A stretch of 64,000 nucleotides of DNA from Otis tarda (lineage: Eukaryota; Chordata; Aves; Otidiformes; Otididae): contig CM048553.1 in the NCBI GenBank assembly GCA_026413225.1, positions 140,748,690 through 140,812,689 on the forward strand, read 5' to 3'. Shown in pieces: positions 48,589 to 59,666 of the stretch. Below the pieces are notes generated by a model, which did not search any database, was not told the DNA's origin, and saw only the letters and a list, made by a program, of their open reading frames with translations. Made by a program: the position numbers and the translations under genes. How positions within the stretch are numbered: position 1 is the stretch's first letter; each line of letters starts with the position of its first letter.

Positions 48589-50017
48589 CCCCACCAACCC
48601 ACCAAACTTGTAGGTTATACTAACTTCAAGACTTATTTTAAATCCTTTGATATCATCAGATCCCAAGCTTTGCACTGGTGGTGGTAACAATGATTACTCC
48701 TCAGACACTCTTCTAAATAAACTCTAAACAAACTCCTCAGACATTTCTTCTAAACCCTTGCTGGTGTCTGTCATACTTCCTTTATTTTAGAAACACAGCA
48801 CCACCAGCCTGAAACTACAGTGTAGGCCTGTCGCTCCTCCTCCCATTGCCTGCTAAAAACAGTCTGCGTAACAGCTACTAATCAATTATTGGTCAAAGTT
48901 TTCAAGTAGTAGATACTGTTACTTGATGTATTATTGGATGAAAAACAGAAGTTCAAGACTGCATTCTTCTCAAGTCCTGTCATCCTGCAGGAAGCTGTTT
49001 TAAAGAATTTTAAAAGTGTTTAATGTAGAATGTAAGTGTTTTAAAGAAGAATATAAAAATTGATTTATTACCTTCTACTAATGATTTATATTATACAGTC
49101 CCTAGATTTTTCATTAATTTAACAGGAATTAAAAGTGAACTACTTGGAACTCTACGACAGTAAGCATATATCTAAACTGTGTAACTACCTTTGGTATACC
49201 ACACAACTACATTCTATGTAGTACACAACTACAACCACGAGAGGAGTGTTCCAATGTAAATATACCTGTATAATTAAAGGAAAATAATTTTATACCCAAA
49301 GATGACAGTGTCACATTTAAAGCCAAAGCTCACAGTTTCACATCATTACACATGTACACAAAAGGTAGTCAAATGATAAAAGCTCAAAAAAACCAAACAC
49401 CACATAGTAATTAATATGACTAGATATTCTATACATTTCAGAAAGTACAAATATCGTGGGAATATTCTTGATTTTTGCTTCTTCCTACTCCCTGATTTGC
49501 AACTGCAACTATGCAACGCCCACCCCCACAAGCATCCCTCCACCAGCAGCACACAAGGGCACCTTTTTAAAGTGGAAAGATAAAAACAAGTACTACTTAT
49601 GCCGGTTTCTTCCACAGACCTGAACTATAACGTGCAACAGACCCTTCCCAGGCCACCAAGGACTCTTCTCTGCGATGAAGTTTTCCTCATTTCACATTAA
49701 AACGCTCCTCGCGTAACTCAGCCAGCCCCTAAGGGTTTACCCAGGATTGCCATTTCGGGGGGACACTCCCCATAAAACCGTCCCCAACATCAACACGACA
49801 CCCCCACCCCCGGCCGCTGGGGAGGTCTCCGCCCCCATCGTTCTCCCGCCGCTCCCCTCACAGCGGCCGGGACCGGAGCCTCCCGAGGCCGGCGGGGAGT
49901 CCGGGGTGGGGAGCGGGCGGGCTCCCGCTTGCTACCCCCCTGCCGACCCCCCGTCGGCCCAAGGCCTGACCTGGCTCGCTTCCGGGAGGGGAAGGGGCCG
50001 TCATGGAGGGTCGTTAC

Positions 50018-50040
50018 CTCTTGGGCGCTGCCTGCTCCAT
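50018..50040 (-). CDS. STK3: STK3 (MST2) exon 1, coding part with start codon
   Basis: This is the first coding exon of the Hippo-pathway kinase STK3. Read on the minus strand it gives Met-Glu-Gln-Ala-Ala-Pro-Lys plus the first two bases of a Ser codon, then a GTAACG donor. Known vertebrate STK3 begins MEQPPAPKSK, so this copy has the same start with a linker one residue shorter. The start is supported by the family N-terminus, by a good context (GCGGC before the ATG, G after it), and by the lack of any other ATG on this strand up to about position 50411. The split Ser codon (AG then C) joins exactly to exon 2. The exon lies in a CpG island. The donor is weaker than those of the other exons because positions +5 and +6 are not GT. 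The 5' UTR end is not determined. Confidence 0.93.
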
Positions 50041-50138
50041 GCCGCTGCTGGCCCCCCCGCCCCCGCCGTCCGGAGGGGGCGAGCAGCTGGACGAGCCCCT
50101 AAGCAGCACCGGGCCGGTGGCCGTTAAACTTCCTCACA

Positions 50139-50152
50139 ACTTCCGTGACGCG
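50139..50152 (-). promoter_or_regulatory. ETS site next to a CRE half site
   Basis: ACTTCCG (CGGAAGT on the gene strand, an ETS/GABP core) is followed directly by TGACGCG, a CRE half-site-like sequence. The position about 100 bp upstream of the start codon fits a core promoter or early 5' UTR. Evidence is motif match and position only. Confidence 0.4.
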
Positions 50153-50313
50153 CCCGCTGGCCCTTTAAACGGGGCTCGCGCCCTCCCTCGGCCGCCGCCG
50201 CCGCTCCCGGCCTCTCTCAGGCAACGGCCACTACCGCTCGCGACCCGGCGGCCGGCGGAGGCCCGCCCCCTCGCCCCTCTCAGTGGTTACAACCCGCGCC
50301 ACCGCAAGTGCTG

Positions 50314-50318
50314 ATTGG
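50314..50318 (-). promoter_or_regulatory. CCAAT box (NF-Y type)
   Basis: ATTGG on the plus strand is CCAAT on the STK3 strand, with CCAATCAG around it, the preferred NF-Y context. It is about 275 bp upstream of the start codon. A CGGAAGT ETS-type site on the plus strand follows at 50325-50331. Confidence 0.5.
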
Positions 50319-50478
50319 GCGGCGCGGAAGTCGCTCAGAGCGGCAGGAGGGACGAGGCCCCACCCCAAGCACGGGAAGAGCGGGCGGCGCCGCGCCGGCG
50401 GGAGGGAAAGAACATGGAGGCGGCAGTGCCGCCGGGGCTGAGACGCCGCGCTCCCGGCATGCTCCGCGCGGCTCTGCC

Positions 50479-50486
50479 TTCCCGCG
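50479..50486. promoter_or_regulatory. E2F-like site
   Basis: TTCCCGCG fits the E2F core TTSSCGC and directly abuts the ZNF143/THAP11-type element. Short GC-rich matches are common in CpG islands, so this is only suggestive. Confidence 0.35.
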
Positions 50487-50488
50487 GG

Positions 50489-50509
50489 GCACGCTGGGAG
50501 GTGTAGTCC
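50489..50509 (-). promoter_or_regulatory. ZNF143/THAP11-type (SBS) promoter element
   Basis: On the minus strand this reads GGACTACACCTCCCAG followed by CGTGC. It matches the conserved vertebrate promoter element ACTACAnnTCCCAGnATGC, bound by ZNF143 (Staf) and THAP11, at nearly every fixed position; the main deviation is CGTGC for ATGC. It lies about 450 bp upstream of the STK3 start codon inside the CpG island. It may serve STK3 or a divergent transcript. Confidence 0.65.
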
Positions 50510-53500
50510 TCCCGGGGAACCTGCCGCGCTTGTTACTGCAGGGAGGGGCAGCCGGTGGGGCCTGGCCGGGCGAGGCAGACCGGGAGGCGAAGAAACAGAG
50601 ACCCGGGGCCCTGAGGCGCACCCGCTGACCTCATCCCCCGCTTCTTGGAGCTGAGCCTTCGGGCAAGGGCAGGCCCGGGGCAGGGCCGCCGCCTGAGGGC
50701 GGCCCTTCCCCCGCTGCCACTCTCGGGCCCTATCGCCGCGGGAGAAGGCCGGCGGGCGGCCTGTGCCTTTCATCCGCCTGTCTGGTGCTGAGCTGCATCC
50801 AGCCCCTCCTTGCAAAGTGACATCTCCTCATGGACAGCTGGCTCCAGAGGACAGCGGAGAGCAAGTCTGAAGTTAGTCATGGCAGGACTGGGGAGCAGCT
50901 CTCCAAAGCTGGCTCGGGTGACACAGTGCAGCTTTGAGGTGAAAAACGCTGGCACTTGGCTCTTGACTTTTTAATGCCAAAGCATACAAGTTGCCCTGCA
51001 AAGCCATAGGAAGCTGTCACGTAATTATTCAAGCAGCAGATTTTAGGCCACCCAGTACCATGTGACAGTTACCTGCAATTTCTCCACCTTACAACTTCTG
51101 ACTCTGTAGCAATTTAACATACTGACAAAGCATCCAAGTAGATCCAGCCAAGTCAATACAAGAAAAGCTTAAATGTTCAAGCCAGTTTCTGTGTCCTTTC
51201 TTGAAAGTAGGTTTGTTTGCCTAACTAATGGAAGTTTAAGGTAGTAAAACACTCAGGCAAGATCCATAAAAATACTGAGATGCCCAAGTTCCACTTTAAA
51301 CTGATTTTAGATGTAGAAGCATAACAGCACTCCCCCCTTAAGAAAAAATCCGCACTCCATAACTAATTTCATCTCTTTGATGTGCATTAGCTAGGGAATT
51401 TTGAATGACTGAAGTCCTACTGTTGTGCAAGTCTTCTGCTTTGCCTGAGCCAATCCAATCCAGTTGACTCACTGTGGTCAGCCTAAATGCACAATGGCAA
51501 TATTGAATGAACCCATAAAACAAATCACACACCAACATATGACCTTTTGGGTTTCTTTGTTTTTCTGAGTCATGGAAAATCTGCAATAGAACATCTTCCT
51601 TTGCACAACAGATTAACGCAGAGCTCTTCAAGTATCATCCCACAAGCCAGAGTGGCTCACCAGCAGTACTGCCAGAGGTGTCCCTACCATGATGACTAAA
51701 CAGTAGGAGATGCCAGAAAAAAACTACCCAGGAGAAGCAGCCAACAGATGCCTCAGATGCAGTGCAGTGTGAGTGCATTAGAAAGTACTGAGGAGGAACC
51801 CCACAAGACTTCCCATCTCCCAGTTGTAGGACAAGTGAAGTCAGGCGGTTAGAAGATGCCATGTGGCTAGTGTCCAACTTTGTTTTACAGGGTATTTGGC
51901 TGTACCCACTGACCAATTATTATTTACATTTCACCAATTTCACCTAATAAAGGGTAGCCTGACATCCCTATTTGCTGTGATACTACTGGAATGCAGAGAC
52001 TGTCTCCATATCCTTTAACAAAAATCTTTACGGCAATATTTTGTTCAGGCTGTTTCAGAGAAGGCAGGTTTTTTTCCAGCTCCTCCTCTCACGCCAAAGC
52101 TGCAATAAACTATACATTTGAGCAAGCAGAAGCAGTCTTAGAAAAAAATACAGGTACTATATTACAGCTGTAACAGCAAGAAAAGGAAAGGGAGCTGAGA
52201 AGTGCTCCCTCTCCCCATTCACACATACATGTCTTTCTCTGGAAAAAGTTAGGCTAACCAGCCTAATCTGCCACTCTTCCCTCCTCCTTTAACACCAGTT
52301 GATGAGAACAAGTCTAAAGAAAATTTGTCCATAAACAGCTGATTTAGATATTAGCTCTCTTCATTCAAAACCATTTAATACTACTACTACCATTTAATAC
52401 TCACTCCTAGAAAATACCCTGACCACCCGACAATTGAGGAAGAAGGGAACAGGAGTGTCCCATCTCTGCCACTGAAGAAAGACGACTGTGAAAAAAAACC
52501 AAGATGTCTGAAACAGAAAAAGTTAGGTTACCTGTCTTTAACCTAGCAAGGCAGACAGTACCAAAAAATATGGACTAATTCCATGCCTTTGTCACAGAAG
52601 TTTGAGTTGTGCCTTATTCAACTGCCAGAATGCTAAGTACATTTATGCTGAAAATAAGACATCAATAAGAAGATACCATATATACCATAGTATTTTTCAA
52701 GATCTCTTTATCCATCTCTTACCATTTCAAATGGTATTGCTAGTCGATTACATTGGAATAAATAACATCATCTCACCTTTCCCCTGCAACATGAATTTTG
52801 GAACCGTGCTGTGAAATATAACACTGATTTGGTATTCATTACAGCACTGTACCTAGCCACCAGCAAAGAAGGAACTTTGAAAGGGAAAACAGACTCCCTC
52901 TGTTCTACTACTTCATTCAGGCTTTCCAGTCAAGGGGAGTCTAGATGTTCTGGAGGCATGAATATATTATGAGATTGCCAGTGTCTAGACAACATGGAGA
53001 TGACGAAGTTGTAGACAATTGACATGAGTATTCCCATGATTTTTTCCAGCAGTGGAAATATGTAACATCGCTAAGAAGGCAGGTGAGTAAGAAAAGGCTT
53101 AATGTATCCCAATCTTTAAAATATAGGAGAAAGCTAACTGAATTACTCTTTCTTCTAAGGCATTTCATCCACTTCACTAATTTATCAGCATGCATTAGGA
53201 CATCCTTCTCTGCAGAACTGGCATCAACATCAAATACAATTCCTTAGACTAAAGGATGGATGAAGATCATACTTACTTTTTGAGTACTATAATTATTTTA
53301 TATTATAATGTGGTTTTGTAAACAGACAAAATAATTTCTATTATAATTACTTTTACTGCAATGGAATAAGGAATCATGGTGGCACAGACAAGTATTAGGT
53401 GCTGTATGACCACAAACTAAGACAGTCCCCAAGCCCCTAAATATATGAACCAAATAGTTCCAAGATGTCAATCCTGCCTCAGTTGCATATAATTCATGAT

Positions 53501-56297
53501 AAACCCAAAGAAGGATAAAAATTACTTGAGAAGCTCATGTCTGAGTTTCTAACAGGTATTACTAATGGTAAGATTTAAATTCCAAATATATACTTCAAAG
53601 TTATTCATAAACATCATGCAAATAAATTATGTGTAGGGACCTTATCTACTTCCTTTGGTGGCAAATAAGTGCAGCATTTACTTCAGAAGGTATTCGATCA
53701 GACTCATTTAAACAACATGCATTGTAACTAATGCACGGCGCTGCTAGAAAACAGCAGAATTAATAGTACCTGTTTTCCAAGAGGTATACGTCATGAACAC
53801 CTTACGCTCTCCAAACAAAACACCCCTAGTGCTTCACCACGTCCATGGTACTTTTCACAGCCTAGCTCCTCTCCCCGTGTGCTTTCTACCCTTTCACCGC
53901 AGTAGCCCCCAGTTCTTTTGCAGGGTTCTCAGTGCTCTCTCCCTCAGTATCCCCTGTCTCATTCCAGAATAGCTCCATTCACCCCCTGGCACGCCAAAAC
54001 CCACAATATCCTTACTGCCCGCGTAGACCCCCAAGCATGCCCCCAGCTCTGTGCTCCATACAACTCCTCCCCAGCACTGGTATCTCACCATGCCTTGGCC
54101 TACCCTGAGGTTACCCAACAGAGTTACAAGTGTCCTGTCTCTGCCTCACACCTGGTGTTTAGCTCACAGGAGGAGGCTGCAGGTCAGTCTGCAGCATGGT
54201 TGCAAACCCAGCATCTAAGGACAGAGTTTCCCTTACTTTTCCTTTGCCATGGGGTGGACTGTTTCACAAGCAGGGCATTCCCTCCTCTACCCATCATCAC
54301 TGAGTTCTGTAAAAATAGGAATTTATTATTGTTACAGACCTCCAGCTTGTCGCCAGACATGTTCAATATTGGCCAGCTAAGTCACAAATGATTGTGAAGG
54401 GGAGAAAGGCAAGGAACAGCAGGCAAGCACAAAGACAGAGTGAATGCAGAAGCCTGATTTCCTTAGAAACCAATTCATAAATTCAGTAGACAAATAGTCA
54501 ACAACAACATGTTTGCATGTCTCTCCCTGTGACTGCCTGATAGCGATCTGGTATGCTGAAAGTTAAGGAAAAGGCCTTGAATGAAATACCAGCCTGTTTA
54601 TACAGAAGATAAGAAAAAGTCACTTCTGCCTGTATTTTTTCCTACCTATCATGTCTAGTGTGAAGTAACCTTGAAGGCTTATCTAAGAATTTGTTATATA
54701 CTTTCCTAACCCTGTCAGTCATGAAATAGTTATAAATAAAATAGAAGAGGACAGCATATTCTCAAGTTTGGACTAAAATTTAGATTTTTTTAAAGCAAGT
54801 TTTTAATCAAGCTTAGGGGTAAAGAACATTTTTTTTTTAAATTTCTTTTCCTGCACTGTTCACAACTTAATGGCTAATTAACATCACATAAAAGAAAATT
54901 GACTTTTTATTGGTCCACCAAAAGTAAGATGCAGAAAATAAATAGTCAGGAAATATAGGTACAGATTCTGCCTTCCATATTCACTCTATTAAAATCAGTG
55001 TGATTCACAAGATTCCTACTTGACGTTAAAAAGAGCAGTAAAAACCTGTAATAGTAAAATATTAGCTGAACTGCTGCAATTCCTCTCACTACCAAGTATA
55101 CACCATTTTAGCATCCAAAATATTATTACTAGACCTACAGACGTGTTGATTAGGATAGGATTTTTCTGTTGACTAACCATTTAGCTCATATTCTTAGTAA
55201 CAGGCTATATATAGACTTACCATTTGCTATTTTTCCTATTATAGCACACTATGGTAAAAATAAACCATGGATACAGAGTTGCTATTTACAGTTAACCACA
55301 GAAGATATTCCAGTCTGTACTACAGCTGTATTGATTGTGCTCGTGGGATCTACAGATTACCATCAACTTGAAGAAAAATCTTATTTTGGTTTGTAAAATA
55401 ATTACTCTTCTTGTGGTAATACTGAGGGTTGCTCTGGATTCCCTTCTACATGAGAATATTCCCCCTCTTTCTGGGAGCAACCATCTGTTCTCCAGTCTGC
55501 GAAGAGGTGTGCTCGTACCTCGGAGAATAAATAAATAAATAACACTTAACTAGCAAGCTTGATGCCCGTGTTAGAAGTGGAAACTAGTATCAATAACTAA
55601 GGAATGATTGAATCATCGTTACATGATGAAGCAAGTACTATGTGAAGCAAACTTCAGGCGCCTGAATACACACAGCTTTATGCCCAAGGCTTTCACCACC
55701 ATGAAGGCTGCATCTTCCATCTTCCTTTAGCTCCTGAACTGAGAGTCTCAGGAATACATGACAGAAATGTTTAGGGAAGATTAGGATTTATTTATTTATT
55801 TGTTTTTAGGGACAATGCTTTCAAGAGGCTAACAAGACCCATTCTTTCAGGTTCAAAGAAGGGAAGTTTCCTTGCCCTTGTGGGTCTTTCACAGAACTGC
55901 TCGGGAAGATGTATAAAAAGGTGGGAAGCAAAAGCACAGAATAACAAATAACAACTAAGGAGAACCCAATACAACTGGAAAGCACATTGTGAATACTGAG
56001 CACTACAAAAACCATGCCATTGAATGCTTACGGCTTATTCAGTTATAGGGCTTTTCTTTTTTTCTTTTAATAAAACTCTTCCTATTTATTTCTGAAGTGC
56101 ATCTCCAGCTTGCTTCATAGCTATAACAAAGCAAGTGTTTTATATGTGGAAGAATCATTCATTCTAAATGCTTTAAAATCCAGAAACCACAAAATTGCAG
56201 TTTCCTACTTTTTTCCAACCTTCCCCAATCAAAACATGCCAGGAGATCGTAATTCAAATCCAACTAAGCTCCTCATATAACAAGTACAGTCACACTT

Positions 56298-56324
56298 AAA
56301 AAAAAAAAAAAAAAGAAGAAGAAG
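56298..56324. repeat. A17 tract with GAA units
   Basis: Seventeen A followed by (GAA)3 in the upstream region. Confidence 0.85.
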
Positions 56325-58025
56325 TTTAAATCCAAATCTAGTCTTAAAACTTCACAAAAAAAGTGTTCAGTGGCATAACAGTCATTTCATGACTGACTGT
56401 GAACAAATAGGTCTGATTACAAGATAAGATCCTGTAGAAAGTAGAAATATATTCGAAACAAGAAAAAGATTAAAATTTGCACTTACATTCCTGTTCTGCT
56501 CTTAAAAGCAGCAGGGAGCCTTACCCACAGCAGCTCATGTACTAAAGAAACAAAACAGCAAATAATAAAGTTTCACGGAACTGGCTTTATACGATGCACT
56601 GATTTGAGCCTCCACTGATCAGGTTTGGTTTGGTTCAATAGGGCGGAGTTTTATGGCATCCTCACCACTACCCAGGATAAGTGCTTAAACTACTGTCCCT
56701 ACCGAGTAAGGGAACTTTCTGCTGAAAGCAAAACTTTGAAGTGACTGAGTGTACATAGGTCAGGCTATAAAAACATAGCAAAACATAAAGTAAGTTACTA
56801 TCTACAGAGCTTATGAACCCCATTAAATTTGAGACCTAAGCTTTTGCACTAGTCCTTCTCTAAAAATAAATTTTCTTAGTTGCAAGCAGAAAAACAGCGG
56901 AAGATTAATGGGTTTCTTTAATAGCAAAAAAAAAAAAAGGGTTTATCAACAGCCATCAGCACTGCCCATTTTTACACAAGAAAAAGAAAATATTCTGGTG
57001 GTATAATTTTCTCTGCAGAGCGGAGGAAAATAGAGCAATTCCATATGTTAGGAGCTTTCTTAATGGAAACAGTTAATTTACCACATGAGGAATATCACAT
57101 GCGTACAACTTCCACCTAAAATGAATCACTCCTTCCAGTTGAGTAAACTGAGGTCTTTTATCTTCCTCAGGGTGGAGTCCACCTCCTCCCATAGATCCCT
57201 ACAGAGTAAAACGGCTAATCGTTTTAAGATTTAAAGACATTACTTCTTTTGTGTTCATATATCATATTTCAATGTCTTCTAAACAAGAGAGAGCTTAATG
57301 TTTTTGTGTAACCTTGGACTGGGCGGTACACAACTTTTATTGCTTCATCCTTGAGCTCTTCTGTAGTTCCATGATCTAATTTGTTACACTGGTAGTATTA
57401 AGCTCCTCTTACCACATTAACAGTACACAGTTTAAATTCCTTAAAGCTAATTTTTAAATGAATGTGCTAATTTGAATGTGAGGTAGAACAATGAAAAACT
57501 GAACCAGAAGAAAAAAAAAAAAGCCAAATTCCGTATGTTAAGATATACCATGTCTCTCCTTCAGTTAAGATTAATAGATAGTAAATCCCTGCTCTGTGCA
57601 GTTCAAACTAGGCAGAATGTCTCTAGGACCTGATCCAAAATCTTTTGAAATCAATAGAATCTTTCTTTCAAATATACTACTTTGGGGATCGGTTCTGAAA
57701 TGAGAGTCCCGTCTAATTTGCTCATGGGAGTGTGAATATAAATGCAGATTTTTGCTTGACTGGTGTTTCCATCCTCAGCCCAATTCTTCTCCCAGGAGGA
57801 TGGAGGAAAGGTCAAAATCTGAGGCAGATCACATTAGACACAACCATTTATTTGACATAACCTCTTAGTAATATGTCAAATGTTCATTTGATTAGAAACG
57901 ATCCAGTCAGAGAAGATAAACAGTGTAGAAGTGGTCCCCTTATCGTGGAATAGATACTAAGCATTTGAAATTGTAGACAGTGGGAAAATTTGCTGTTCAG
58001 AGTCACAGGGACACTTATACAATGT

Positions 58026-58099
58026 TGTATAATATGCATTGCATAGTGATGTATAATGGATTACAATATTAATGTATAATATGCATTGCATATTATACA
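58026..58099. repeat. Direct repeat and perfect AT-rich palindrome
   Basis: TGTATAATATGCATTGCAT occurs at 58026-58044 and again at 58073-58091. The second copy forms the left part of a perfect palindrome: TGTATAATATGCA, one T, then TGCATATTATACA (58073-58099). Confidence 0.85.
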
Positions 58100-59654
58100 A
58101 TATACTGTGGTATAGCAATTTAGAGTGAGAAAACGTAGGAAGATTAAAGTCACACAACTGTGTTAGACTACCCACAAATATATACAGGACTAGTTACACA
58201 TAAAGTAACAGGAACAACATATTATGAACACAAATGCTTGATTCTATGCTGAATTATTGGCATTTATCTTGACCTTTCAAAGTTGTATTTCAAAAACAAG
58301 TACCTCATTTTGACAAGTGTGAGATACTCAACAGCTCTTAATTAAATGCTTCAAAAGCAGATTTTTAAACTGTGGTTTAAAGTGTATTGAATTTGGCTCC
58401 GCAAGACCAGTTTTCGGCACCTGTTCTTGAAATGAGAAGAAAAAAAAAAAGGCACGCTGAACCAAGATTAAGCATTATTTTCCAGGAATTCAGCAATTTC
58501 TTGCAGAGATTAAATTTACTGCAGCTTTGAAATAACAGGGTTACTGCATATTCTGAATGGCTGAGTGTCTCTGCAGGACTGGGTAACAGCTAGCACAGAG
58601 GACTCAGGGGATTTTATTGTAGTCAACCCATCCTCCTGTTCTGCTCCTGCTTTTAGATGCAAAAAAGAAAATGTTTGTGCTTAATACAATATTTATGGCT
58701 ATAAGTAATAGTCAATTCCTTTCTGGTTTTACTGTACCAGCATGTACAAGAAATACATAAAACTGTACATATTATTGCTACTACTTTGCAAGATGTTGTA
58801 TATATTGTAAAGCTGGCTCTCTAATAGAAGGCAGCTAAAGACCTCTGCACTTAAATCTGCCAAAGCTGATACAGCAATCACAAACATGTGTTGTTACACT
58901 TCTTGTGGCTCATCTCCACATGGTGCAGCTGTTGTGTTGGCTAAAGAAAATGCAGGCCCAAGGGAAACAAATTTAATTCAGCTGGGGTGACTTCTACTAA
59001 AAAAAAAAAAAAGTGTTTTAAGGAGAACAGGTGTCTTACAGTAAGGGGGATTGTTTGAGAGGTTTTCCCCAAGCTTGCTTTGCTTCTAGTAAGTCTATTC
59101 TAGAGTGGTGTGCCTGTGGTAATCATCACTTGCAGTCTGATTTTTAAATAATACCCTTCAGAAATGCAGTGGATTCCAGAAATTCTAATTTTGTTTGTTT
59201 GTCTTAGTCCTAGGACAGGAAGGCTAGCACAGGACCTTATCGCACAAGTTAGGAGCTGGAGGGAGCCTCATTGCTGTTATTCAGATTCCTCCACCTTAAG
59301 AAGTTTGTTTAAAAAACAAATTACAGTGCCAAGGCAGACCTGCAGCTGGTCTAAGTCACCAGTGGTCACCCCAAGAGCTGTGCCACTTTAGATGTTTAAT
59401 GTTTAATTTTTGACTCAAGTCACTTAAATATAGCTTCCTCCTAAATACATTCTTACTTACTTAAAATAAATAAGCTAAGCTATACTACATGGTGTAATGA
59501 AACAGTAATAAATGTATGACTTTTTTTTCTTTTCCAGAAAGGCGTTTACCTTGCCTACCATGACACCTTCCCTAATTTCGTCATGCATTCCTGTCTCTCT
59601 GCTTCCTTCGTCTTCTGTATATCAGAGTGGAAAGCGTTTGACTGATGCTCAGCG

Positions 59655-59666
59655 GCTGACTCAGCA
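59655..59666. promoter_or_regulatory. MARE/AP-1-like palindromic site
   Basis: GCTGACTCAGCA matches 12 of 13 bases of the Maf recognition element TGCTGACTCAGCA and contains an AP-1 core. It lies in moderately GC-rich non-coding DNA about 9.6 kb upstream of the STK3 start codon. A single motif match with no other support. Confidence 0.35.

Larger units (their letters stand above)
42763..50017 (-). other. STK3: STK3 intron 1
   Basis: An intron of 7255 bp from the CpG island to exon 2. It contains an A25 tract (43839-43863), a CA repeat (46141-46156) and a CAAA-type simple repeat (48555-48588). The 122-codon open frame near 43.3-43.7 kb has no recognisable family. No other feature is supported. 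Confidence 0.88.
49790..50770. promoter_or_regulatory. STK3: CpG-island promoter of STK3
   Basis: A sharp block of CpG-dense, GC-rich DNA stands out from the AT-rich surroundings and covers exon 1. There is no clear TATA box at a sensible distance from the ATG, as expected for a housekeeping promoter with spread start sites. On the minus strand no ATG occurs between 50041 and about 50411, so a leader of a few hundred bases would be free of upstream ORFs. ETS-like, CCAAT, E2F-like and ZNF143/THAP11-like sites lie upstream of the start codon. The island reaches more than 700 bp upstream of the ATG, so a divergent transcript is possible, but I see no convincing plus-strand coding exon. Long ORFs in both directions here reflect the scarcity of stop codons in GC-rich sequence. 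Confidence 0.85.

Noticed and set aside
50231..50815. 194-codon minus-strand and 126- and 106-codon plus-strand open frames in the CpG island
   Set aside because: GC-rich DNA has few stop codons; the frames overlap on both strands, have low-complexity Pro/Arg/Ala/Gly content and no family resemblance.
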